Source of the DNA: Polymorphospora lycopeni | GTDB taxonomy: Bacteria > Actinomycetota > Actinomycetes > Mycobacteriales > Micromonosporaceae | DNA: 64,000 nucleotides | Assembly: GCF_042237075.1 (NCBI RefSeq) | Contig: NZ_JBCGDC010000010.1 | Coordinates: 1-64,000, forward strand | Direction of reading: 5' to 3' | Shown: piece by piece, positions 7,939-15,345 of the stretch | Position numbering within the stretch: position 1 is the first letter of the stretch | Layout: the number at the start of each line of letters is the position of its first letter | Program-made: the position numbers and the translations under genes | Notes under the pieces: generated by a model | The model's input: only the letters and a program-made list of their open reading frames with translations | What the model was told of the DNA's origin: nothing | The model's database searches: none

Positions 7939-9414
7939 TCACGCGGCGAGCCGGCTGGCTGTGAGGGGCGGATCGGACCGCTCCAGCCACCGCGCGATCC
8001 CGCACACCAGTTCGCGACAGCCGCCGCAGCCGCTGGTGGCCCGGGTGTCCGCCACCAGCGCGTCGACCGACGTGCACCCGTCCGACCAGGCGTGGACGAG
8101 GTCGCCCTTGGTGACGCCGTTGCAGCGGCAGACGGTGGTGGACGAGGGCATCGTCGTCGGCGACGGGTTGGCCTCGCGCGGGGCGTCGGCGAGCAGGAGC
8201 GCGAGCGGGTCGGGCGGCACGATGCCGGGGCGGTCGTACTGGCTGGCCAGCCGCGCCGCCATCTCCGGTGCGCCGACACAGGTCAGCCCGATCAGGGTGC
8301 CGGCGCGGACGACCACCTCGACGTGGCGGCGGGCCCGACGGTCGTCGAGCACCAGCACCCGGTCGGCGTCGCGGGCCGTCGAGGCGCGTACGCCCATCGT
8401 CACCACGCTCATCCCGACCGCCTTGAGCCGCATCGTCGCACCCTCGATCGGGATGGGCCCGACCGGTTCGCCGCGCAGCAGCCGGCGGGCGAGGGCGCGG
8501 GCCTGGGCCCAGCCCGGCGCGATCAGGCCGCTGACTCCGTCCGGGGTCTGCGCGCAGTCGCCGATCGCGGACACGTGCGGGTCGCCGGTACGCAGTTGGT
8601 CGTCCACCACGATCCCCCGGTCGGTCGGCAGGCCGGCGCGGGCGGCGAGGTCGGTGTCGGGGCCGGCGCCGCAGGCCAGGACGAGCAGGTCGCAGTCGAC
8701 CCGCCGGCCGTCGGCCAGCCGTACGGCGGTGACGTGGCCGCCGTCGGCCTCGACCGCGACGAGTTCGGCGTCCCGGACGAAGCCGATGCCGAGGTCGCCG
8801 GCGGTGCGGGCGACGATCTCGCCGACCGGCTCGTCGAGGTCGCGGTTCAGCATCGCGGACTCCGGGGCCAGCAGGCTGACGGCGGTGCCGCGATGCCGCA
8901 GCGCGCAGGCGACCTCGACGCCGAGCGGTCCGACCCCGACGACGATCGCGTGGCGGGCGTTGAGCGCGGCGGCCGAGATGTCCCGTACGTCGTCGACCCG
9001 CCGCACGGCGTACGCCCCGCCGGGCAGCCCGTCACGCAGTCCCGGTACGTCCGGTATCCGGGGGCGGGCGCCGGTGCACAGGACCAGGTGGTCGTAGCCG
9101 ATCCGGTCGGTGTCGGTGACGACCTCGCGGCGGGCCGGGTCGATGGCGCGGACGGGTGCGTCGAGGCGTACCCGGACCCGGTCCGGGTCGAGCCGGGGCA
9201 GCTCGATCCCGGCCAGGTCGATCCGGCCGGCGAGGAGTTCCGACAGCATGACCCGGTTGTACGGCTCGTGCGCCTCGTCGCCGAGCAGGATCACGTGGAG
9301 GTCGCCGCCGGCCCGGTCATCAGCGGCCCGGGAGGCACCGGCCCCGGCGGCGCGGACGAGTTCGTCGGCGAGCCGGTGGCCGACCATGCCGGCGCCGACG
9401 ATCACGATCCTCAC
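7939..9414 (-). CDS. FAD-dependent NAD(P)H reductase with BFD [2Fe-2S] domain, nitrate reductase electron-transfer subunit
   Basis: This 491-residue protein starts VRIVIVGAGMVGHRL (FAD dinucleotide fold), has a second NAD motif VVGVGPLGVEVACAL, and ends in a BFD-like [2Fe-2S] domain with C429, C431, C463 and C466 (CRCNGVTKG ... GCGGC). This matches the NasB/NasC-type subunit that passes electrons from NAD(P)H to assimilatory nitrate reductase. The GTG start overlaps the stop codon of the nitrate reductase gene (GTGA), with GGGGGAGG upstream, so translation is probably coupled. It resembles the NirB N-terminus without the siroheme part. Confidence 0.88.
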   Translation of the reverse strand: MRIVIVGAGMVGHRLADELVRAAGAGASRAADDRAGGDLHVILLGDEAHEPYNRVMLSELLAGRIDLAGIELPRLDPDRVRVRLDAPVRAIDPARREVVTDTDRIGYDHLVLCTGARPRIPDVPGLRDGLPGGAYAVRRVDDVRDISAAALNARHAIVVGVGPLGVEVACALRHRGTAVSLLAPESAMLNRDLDEPVGEIVARTAGDLGIGFVRDAELVAVEADGGHVTAVRLADGRRVDCDLLVLACGAGPDTDLAARAGLPTDRGIVVDDQLRTGDPHVSAIGDCAQTPDGVSGLIAPGWAQARALARRLLRGEPVGPIPIEGATMRLKAVGMSVVTMGVRASTARDADRVLVLDDRRARRHVEVVVRAGTLIGLTCVGAPEMAARLASQYDRPGIVPPDPLALLLADAPREANPSPTTMPSSTTVCRCNGVTKGDLVHAWSDGCTSVDALVADTRATSGCGGCRELVCGIARWLERSDPPLTASRLAA

Positions 9415-11567
9415 CGCGGCACCTCCCCCGCCGTGCCGTCGGCGACCTCGACCCGGACGGCGCAGACCTTGAACTCCGGCATCCCCGAGACCGGGTCGGT
9501 CGCGTCGTTGGTCAGGGCGTTGACCATGCCGGCGTCGGCGAAGTGGAACGGGACGAAGACGGTGTCGGGCCGGATGTCGGGGCTGATCCGGGCCGGCGCG
9601 ACCATCGAGCCGCGGTCCGAGGTGAGCCGCAGGTCCACCGCCGCGTCGATCCCGAGCCGGTCGGCGAGGTTGGGGTGGATCTCGACGTACGCGTGGGGCT
9701 GGGAGTCGTTGAGCCGGGCGACCCGGCGGGTCTGCGCACCGGACTGGTAGTGCTGGAGCAGCCGGCCGGTGACGAGGTAGACGGGGGCGTCGGCGCGTAC
9801 GTCGTCGGCGGGGCCGACCGCACGTACCGGCACCATCCGGGCCCGGCCGGTCGGGGTCGGGAACCCGTCCCGGAACAGGCGCGGGGTGCCCGGATGGGTC
9901 TCGTCGGGGCACGGCCAGTAGAGCGCCTCCCCCGCGTCGAGCCGGGCGTAGCTGATGCCCGCGTAGTCGGCGCGCCCACCGGCGCTGGCCCGGCGCAGCT
10001 CGTCGAAGACCTCGCGGGGTTCGGTCGACCACGTTCCGGGCGCCGCCAGCCGGCCGGCCAGCCCGGCGAAGATCTCCAGTTCGGAGCGTACGTCGGGCGG
10101 CGGGTCGACGGCCTTCCGGCGGCGCAGCACCCGTCCTTCGAGGTTGGTCATGGTGCCCTCCTCCTCGGCCCACTGGGTGACCGGCAGGACGTAGTGGGCG
10201 AGCCGGGCCGTCTCCGACGGCACCAGGTCGCAGACGACGACGAGGTCCAGCGCCTCGATCCGGCGGCGGACCGCCGCGGCGTCCGGCGCGCTGACGACGA
10301 TGTTGCTGCCGTGCACGAACAGCGCCCGTGGCCCGCCCGGGGCGCCGAGCATCGACAGCAGTTCGACGGCCGGCACGCCCTTGCCGGGGATCAGGTCGGG
10401 GTCGACGCCCCAGACCCGGGCCACGTGGGCCCGGGTCGCCGGGTCGTCGATCATCCGGTAGCCGGGCAACTGGTCGGACTTCTGGCCGTGTTCGCGGCCG
10501 CCCTGCCCGTTGCCCTGGCCGGTGATCGCGCCGTACCCGCCCCGCCCGGCCCCGACGGCGCCGAGCGCCAGCGCGATGTTGATCGCGGCGGTGACCGTGT
10601 CGGTGCCGTCGACGTGCTGCTCGACACCGCGCCCGGTCAGCACGAAGACGCCGCGACCGCCCCGGTGGGCGGCGGCGTCGGCGAGCAGCGCCGCGACCCG
10701 GCGCAGTCGCGGCTCGGCGACGCCGGTGACGTCCGCGACCCGCTCCGGCCACCACTCGGCCACGCTGCGGCGTACCCCGTCGAGGCCGTCGACCCGGTCC
10801 CGCAGGTAGGCCAGGTCGGCGAGCCCGCCCCCGAGCACGAGGTGCAGGAGCCCGAGCAGCAGTACGAGGTCGGTGCCGGGCCGGGGTTGCAGGTGCTCGC
10901 CGGCGCCGTCGTCGGTCAGCCGGGCGGTCGACGAGCGGCGCGGGTCGACGACGACGAGCCCGCCCCGTTCCCGGACCGGGCCGAGGTGCTGGACGGCGGG
11001 CGGCATGGTGTCGGCCAGGTTGCTGCCGAGCAGCAGGACGGCGTCGGCGTCGCGCAGGTCGGTCAGCGGGAACGGCAGTCCACGGTCGACACCGAGCGCC
11101 CGGTTCCCGGCCGCCGCGGCCGACGACATGCAGAACCGTCCGTTGTAGTCGATGAGCCGGGTCCGCAACGCCAACCGGGCGAACTTGCCGAGCTGGTACG
11201 CCTTCTCGTTGGTCAGCCCGCCGCCGCCGAAGACGGCGATGGCGTCCGGGCCGTACGCCGCGCGCAGCGCGCCGACCCGGGCGGCGATGTCGTCCAGTGC
11301 CTCGTCCCAGCCGACCGGCTCGAATCCCGACGCGGTGCGACGCAGCGGGGTCGTGAGGCGGTCCGGCACCCGCAGCAGCTCGGTGCTCGTCCAGCCCTTC
11401 TGGCACATTCCGCCGTTGTTGGTGGGAAATGCCCGGGGTTCGGCGGCGAGCGGCTCACCGTGCAGGCGCTGGGCGCACTGCAGCGCGCAGTACGGACAGT
11501 GGGTGTCCGTGCCCGAGATTGCCGGGGTTCCCTCGCCGCGCTCGGTCACCGCGCCGTGCCCGGTCAC
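9411..11567 (-). CDS. nasA: Assimilatory nitrate reductase, molybdopterin catalytic subunit
   Basis: This 718-residue molybdopterin oxidoreductase reduces nitrate to nitrite. It has the N-terminal [4Fe-4S] ligands C24, C27, C31 and C55 (CPYCALQC ... GMCQKG), the Mo-bisPGD body (GGGGLTNEKAYQLGKFAR, YNGRFCMSSA), AITGQGNGQGGREHGQ near residue 400, and a C-terminal dinucleotide-binding domain (LVTGRLLQHYQSGAQTRR). No Tat signal is present, consistent with a cytoplasmic assimilatory enzyme. Start: the GTG at 11567 overlaps the narK stop; a GTG at 11549 is also possible. Electrons should come from the next gene. Confidence 0.92.
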   Translation of the reverse strand: MTGHGAVTERGEGTPAISGTDTHCPYCALQCAQRLHGEPLAAEPRAFPTNNGGMCQKGWTSTELLRVPDRLTTPLRRTASGFEPVGWDEALDDIAARVGALRAAYGPDAIAVFGGGGLTNEKAYQLGKFARLALRTRLIDYNGRFCMSSAAAAGNRALGVDRGLPFPLTDLRDADAVLLLGSNLADTMPPAVQHLGPVRERGGLVVVDPRRSSTARLTDDGAGEHLQPRPGTDLVLLLGLLHLVLGGGLADLAYLRDRVDGLDGVRRSVAEWWPERVADVTGVAEPRLRRVAALLADAAAHRGGRGVFVLTGRGVEQHVDGTDTVTAAINIALALGAVGAGRGGYGAITGQGNGQGGREHGQKSDQLPGYRMIDDPATRAHVARVWGVDPDLIPGKGVPAVELLSMLGAPGGPRALFVHGSNIVVSAPDAAAVRRRIEALDLVVVCDLVPSETARLAHYVLPVTQWAEEEGTMTNLEGRVLRRRKAVDPPPDVRSELEIFAGLAGRLAAPGTWSTEPREVFDELRRASAGGRADYAGISYARLDAGEALYWPCPDETHPGTPRLFRDGFPTPTGRARMVPVRAVGPADDVRADAPVYLVTGRLLQHYQSGAQTRRVARLNDSQPHAYVEIHPNLADRLGIDAAVDLRLTSDRGSMVAPARISPDIRPDTVFVPFHFADAGMVNALTNDATDPVSGMPEFKVCAVRVEVADGTAGEVPR

Positions 11568-12928
11568 ACGCCCGCCTTCGCCATCTCGGTGCTCCGGCGC
11601 AGGTAGAACCACCAGGTGACGGCGATCATCACGGCGTAGATGCCGACGTAGACGAACAGGGCCGGCTCGATCGACCCGAACGCCGACGTCGACCATCCGT
11701 ACGTCCGCGGCACCAGGAACCCGCCGTACGCGCCGACCGCCGAGATGATCCCGATCGCGGCGGCGGCCTGGCGTTTCATCGTCGCGGTGGCGGCGGCGTC
11801 GGCCGGGTCCACACCGTGCCGGAAGATCGCCGGGATCATCCGGTACGTCGAGCCGTTGCCGACCCCGGTCGCCAGGAACAGCACCATGAAGCAGGCCAGG
11901 AACAGCCCGAAGCTGCCCACCCGCAGCGCGCCCACCACACCGAGCACGCCGAGCCCCATCGCCAGGAAGCTGGCGGCGGTCACCACCCCACCGCCGACCC
12001 GGTCGGCGAGCCGGCCGCCGATCGGCCGCACCAGCGATCCGACCAGGGCGCCCAGGAACGCGTACGTCGTCACGTTCACCTCGGGGAACTGCCCCTTGAT
12101 CAGCAGCGGGAAGGCGGCCGCGTAGCCGATGAACGAGCCGAACGTGCCAATGTAGAGGAACGACATCACCCAAGTGTGCAGGCGCTTCGCCGCCACGACA
12201 CTGGAGCCGAAGTCGGTCCGGGCCACCGACAGGTTGTCCATGTAGCGCCAGGCCAGGAAGGCGGACAGCAGCGCGAGCGGCACCCACATCCAGCCGGCCC
12301 GGGCCAGGTGGATGCCGGCTCCGGCGGTCACGACCGCCGACACCACGAACGGTGCCTGCACCACCGCCACCCCGATGTTGCCGCCGGCCGCGTTCAGGCC
12401 GAGCGCCCAGCCCTTGTCCTTTTCGGGATAGAAGTACGAGATGTTCGTCATCGACGAGGCGAAGTTGCCGCCGCCGACGCCGGCCAGTGCCGCGACGAAC
12501 AGCATCGTCCCGAACGACGTACCCGGGCCGGAGACCGCGAACGCCAGCGCGACGCACGGCACGACCAGGACCAGCGCGGACACGATCGTCCAGTTCCGGC
12601 CGCCGAACTTCGGCACCGCGAACGTGTACGGCAGCCGCAGCGTCGCCCCGACCAGGTTCGGGATCGCGACCAGCCAGAAGAGCTGGCTCTCGGTGAACGC
12701 GAACCCGACGCTGTTCAGGTTGACCGCGACGATGCTCCAGATCACCCAGACCGAGAAACCCAGGTGCTCGGCGAAGATCGACAGGACGAGGTTGCGGCGG
12801 GCGACCCGCCTGCCGGTCGACGCCCAGAATGCGGGATCTTCCGGCTCCCAGTGGTCGATCCACCGGCCGGTACGGCGGGACGGGTTGCGGTCGGTCGTGT
12901 CGGGGCGGACAGCGGTCGGGAAGGCCAT
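11564..12928 (-). CDS. narK: Nitrate/nitrite transporter, MFS NarK family
   Basis: This 454-residue protein has about 12 membrane segments and the nitrate signature pattern typical of NarK: AGVGGGNFASSMTNISYFYPEKDKG in the middle and a second signature-like ATGVGNGSTYRMIPAIFR in the C-half. The N-terminal IDHWEPEDPAFWASTG is common in actinobacterial NarK proteins. It imports nitrate and may export nitrite. It is the first gene of the minus-strand nitrate operon and overlaps the nitrate reductase start. The 262-nt gap upstream must contain the operon promoter. Confidence 0.93.
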   Translation of the reverse strand: MAFPTAVRPDTTDRNPSRRTGRWIDHWEPEDPAFWASTGRRVARRNLVLSIFAEHLGFSVWVIWSIVAVNLNSVGFAFTESQLFWLVAIPNLVGATLRLPYTFAVPKFGGRNWTIVSALVLVVPCVALAFAVSGPGTSFGTMLFVAALAGVGGGNFASSMTNISYFYPEKDKGWALGLNAAGGNIGVAVVQAPFVVSAVVTAGAGIHLARAGWMWVPLALLSAFLAWRYMDNLSVARTDFGSSVVAAKRLHTWVMSFLYIGTFGSFIGYAAAFPLLIKGQFPEVNVTTYAFLGALVGSLVRPIGGRLADRVGGGVVTAASFLAMGLGVLGVVGALRVGSFGLFLACFMVLFLATGVGNGSTYRMIPAIFRHGVDPADAAATATMKRQAAAAIGIISAVGAYGGFLVPRTYGWSTSAFGSIEPALFVYVGIYAVMIAVTWWFYLRRSTEMAKAGV

Positions 12929-13190
12929 GGCTGCTCCGTGGTCGACGACCCGGCCAGCGCCGGATCTGGTGACCGCGAAGCTTAGAACAGGCTGTTTCGG
13001 ACTCCGCGCCTTCGCTGTGCGGAGCCCGTAACGCTTTCTTCACGCCGGCGGCGGGGCGGGTGTGAGATCGGCCGAGGCCGGATTGTGCTCGTCTGCCGCC
13101 GGCCCGGAACCTAGGATGACCTGGCCAGCACCTCGCCGTACCGGTAACCAGCCATCCACTGGCGGGCGGTAGCCTGCTGGCGCGGCACAG
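12929..13190 (-). promoter_or_regulatory. Promoter region of the nitrate operon and of tRNA-Arg
   Basis: This 262-nt gap must drive narK leftward and the tRNA rightward. A TAGCCT at 13170-13175 could be the tRNA -10 box. A GTTAC element lies at 13032-13028 on the minus strand, but no convincing GTnAC-n6-GaAAC GlnR pair is seen. Nothing else stands out. Confidence 0.35.
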
Positions 13191-13263
13191 GCGCCCGTAG
13201 CTCAGCGGATAGAGCAGGAGACTTCTAATCTCAAGGCCGCAGGTTCGAATCCTGCCGGGCGCG
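13191..13263 (+). tRNA. tRNA-Arg (anticodon TCT)
   Basis: A 73-nt cloverleaf: acceptor stem GCGCCCG/CGGGCGC, D arm GCTC...GAGC, anticodon loop CTTCTAA (TCT, reading AGA) and T arm GCAGG-TTCGAAT-CCTGC. CCA is not encoded. The sequence just downstream is rich in palindromes. Confidence 0.93.
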
Positions 13264-13266
13264 CCC

Positions 13267-13351
13267 TCGTCTCGCGAGACGATCGGCCTCGATCGTCTGC
13301 GGTTCAGGCACTCGACACGCCGTACCAGGACTGTCTGAGCCGCAGACGATC
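13267..13351. repeat. 16-bp palindrome and 20-bp inverted repeat downstream of tRNA-Arg
   Basis: TCGTCTCGCGAGACGA at 13267-13282 is a perfect palindrome. Next, arms 13291-13310 and 13332-13351 are complementary at 18 of 20 positions around a 21-nt loop. They lie between the tRNA 3' end and the stop of a minus-strand gene, so they may serve as a bidirectional terminator or mark an attachment site. No integrase is nearby. Confidence 0.7.
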
Positions 13352-13360
13352 ACCACGACC

Positions 13361-13975
13361 TCAGAGCACCGAGAAGCCCGCCGGCAGCCCCGACCGGCCG
13401 GTGGCGGCGAGCAGCAACGGACCGGCCAGCCCGTCCGGAGCGGCGAGGTCGGCGACGACACGCAGCGCCTGGGCGGCGGCCGTCGGAGGCAACACCGCCG
13501 GCAGGTCCAGTGCGGTGGCGAGGTCGGCCGTGTGGACGGTCAGCTCGAACGTCCGGGTCGGCAGGTAGTCGCCGAGCCGCATGCCGCCGGCGATCGTGGT
13601 CACCGGTTCCGTACCGTCGCGTGCCTCGACGAGCGGCAGCACCCGGGCGGCGATCTCCGCCACCGCGGCCGCCGGGTCGGCACCGAGGGCGGCCCCTGCG
13701 GCACGCCCCCGGGCCGCGGCGTCCGGGCCGGCGGCGGCGGTCCGGATGGCGCGGTAGTAGCCGGCGACGGAGGCGACCTCGACGGTCGCCGCCGGTCGGG
13801 CGAGGTACGCCTCGACCGTCAGCAGGGAGCGGCTGGTGTGGCCGACGAGGGCGCGTACGTCCCACTCCCCCAGCCCGGGCCGGTCCCACCGGTCGCCGAC
13901 GAGGGCGGCGGTGCGGACGAAGCACTCCGCCGCGTCGGTGAACGCGCGGCGCGAGTCGCCCCACGGGTACGTCAT
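13361..13975 (-). CDS. Maleylpyruvate isomerase/DinB-type mycothiol-dependent family protein
   Basis: This 204-residue protein fits the actinobacterial mycothiol-dependent maleylpyruvate isomerase-like family: an N-terminal four-helix DinB-type bundle with WDVRALVGHTSRSLL near residue 40, and TFELTVHTADLATALDLP about residue 145, which hold the usual metal-binding His residues. The true substrate is unknown; most members are detoxification or thiol-transfer proteins of unassigned function. It lies 9 nt after the end of the next minus-strand gene, reading the same way. Confidence 0.75.
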   Translation of the reverse strand: MTYPWGDSRRAFTDAAECFVRTAALVGDRWDRPGLGEWDVRALVGHTSRSLLTVEAYLARPAATVEVASVAGYYRAIRTAAAGPDAAARGRAAGAALGADPAAAVAEIAARVLPLVEARDGTEPVTTIAGGMRLGDYLPTRTFELTVHTADLATALDLPAVLPPTAAAQALRVVADLAAPDGLAGPLLLAATGRSGLPAGFSVL

Positions 13976-13984
13976 GGCGTGAGG

Positions 13985-14980
13985 CTAGCGGTATCTGAAC
14001 GGCCGCCAGGACCGCCCCGCGATCTTCGGTGGCCCGGTCAGCGTCGGTTTGATCGCGTGCCAGGTGGCGCGCCACCTGGCGGGTGGACGGGCCAGGGTGG
14101 CGCACACCTCGCGTGCGAGTTCCTCGGGGCCACGGCCGCGTACGGGGATGTCGACGAAGATCTGGTAGTCGTCGTCGAGTCCGAGCGCGATCCGGAACGT
14201 GTCGTCGTCGCCGTAGGAATGGGCGACCCAGTCGGCTCTGAGCCCGTGGCCGAGCAGCCGTTCCCGGTCGATACCGGTCAGCACGAGACGTCCGGCGGTC
14301 CGTGCCGGGGTCTCCCAGGAGTGGTCGGCGGCGACCCGGGCGAGTTCGGCGTCGTATCCGGTCGCCGCGAAGGTGACGGCCCGGTGCATGGGCACCTCCT
14401 TCGACCACTCCCAGTGCACCCGGTCGCCGTCGCGGGTGATGGTGACGTCGGTGGACGCACAGCCGTAGACGCCGCACGTGCAGCGGGCGATGGGTACGGT
14501 GCGCGGCCGGTCGGCGGCGGCCAGGCCACTCGTCGGAACGAGCAGGTCGTACGGATCCATGCCGAGCCCGGCGCCGGCGGACGTCATCTCCGCGCCGTTC
14601 ACGTGGACGAGCACCTGGAAGTCGCCGCCGGCCGGGCTCTGCGCCGGCCGCACCTCCAGCCGGAGCGAGTCGACTCCCGGCCGGCGGGTCGTCCCGCCGC
14701 CCGCCGCCACGGCGTAGCCGGTGGGAACAGCGCCCGGGCGGGGAATCCGGAGTTCGTCCAACGCCGTGCGGACGAGTTCGCGGATGTCCCACGAGGAGTC
14801 CCGCGCCGACGTGCCGGCGAGTTCGCGCAGCGCCGGTGAGTCCAGCCCGTCGACCAGCGCCCGGCAGGCGGCATCGATCATGTCCGCCGGGCCGTACCCG
14901 GAATCGACGTCCCACCGCGTCGCTGCGTCGTACAGGCGTTGCTCGGCGGACTCACCGCTGTCGTCGACCACGTATCCCAT
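13985..14980 (-). CDS. Conserved hypothetical protein with CxCx5C motif
   Basis: I do not recognise this 331-residue protein. Visible features are an acidic N-terminus, a middle RCTCGVYGCASTDV motif (three Cys, possibly metal-binding), then HWEWSKEVPMHRAVTF, and a C-terminal part with DDDYQIFVDIPVRGRG. There are no membrane segments. Start choice is uncertain: the ATG at 14980 gives MGYVVDDSGE, while a GTG at 14971 has GGAAG at a better distance. It is followed 9 nt later by the mycothiol-type gene, so the two may form an operon. Confidence 0.6.
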   Translation of the reverse strand: MGYVVDDSGESAEQRLYDAATRWDVDSGYGPADMIDAACRALVDGLDSPALRELAGTSARDSSWDIRELVRTALDELRIPRPGAVPTGYAVAAGGGTTRRPGVDSLRLEVRPAQSPAGGDFQVLVHVNGAEMTSAGAGLGMDPYDLLVPTSGLAAADRPRTVPIARCTCGVYGCASTDVTITRDGDRVHWEWSKEVPMHRAVTFAATGYDAELARVAADHSWETPARTAGRLVLTGIDRERLLGHGLRADWVAHSYGDDDTFRIALGLDDDYQIFVDIPVRGRGPEELAREVCATLARPPARWRATWHAIKPTLTGPPKIAGRSWRPFRYR

Positions 14981-15034
14981 CTTCCGCAACCGGCCTCCGG
15001 GCCGCACGCGGGTTGGGTGCCGGGCAGGTATTGC

Positions 15035-15092
15035 TGTCGTGGCCCACAGCGAATTCGGCGTATCCACACTGAATTCGCTGTCAGCCACGACA
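15035..15092. repeat. 22-bp inverted repeat, 14-nt loop
   Basis: Arms 15035-15056 and 15071-15092 match at 20 of 22 positions (TGTCGTGGC...ACAGCGAATTC and its complement). The element sits between divergent genes, upstream of both, so it is not a normal terminator. The outer TTGCTGTCGTGGC string recurs at 19971-19985. Confidence 0.85.
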
Positions 15093-15345
15093 GGCGTATG
15101 CCGCCCGGGCGCCTCGGACCTGGCCGAGCGGCCGCTCGCGGGAAGGAGACATCCATACATGCCCCGAAGAAGACGGTCTTGTAACGATTCGATCGTGAAT
15201 GGCGGTCAGCGATCGGGTGAATCCCCTGTGTACCGGCCGTATGGCTGATGTTGCCAGATATGACGGGCGGCCTAGCGTCGGAGGACTCCCTGAAAGATCC
15301 ACACCGGCGCGTGTGCCGCGCGCCGGGGCAGAAGGAGACGACAAC

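Noticed and set aside
5507..9097. 1196-codon open frame on the plus strand
   Set aside because: It lies antisense to nirB and the FAD reductase, whose domains are unmistakable. High GC leaves long stop-free antisense frames.
12929..13060. GlnR binding box before narK
   Set aside because: One GTTAC half is present, but no second half with the right spacing could be identified.
13191..13975. Integrated element at tRNA-Arg
   Set aside because: No integrase, excisionase or duplicated tRNA end was found nearby.
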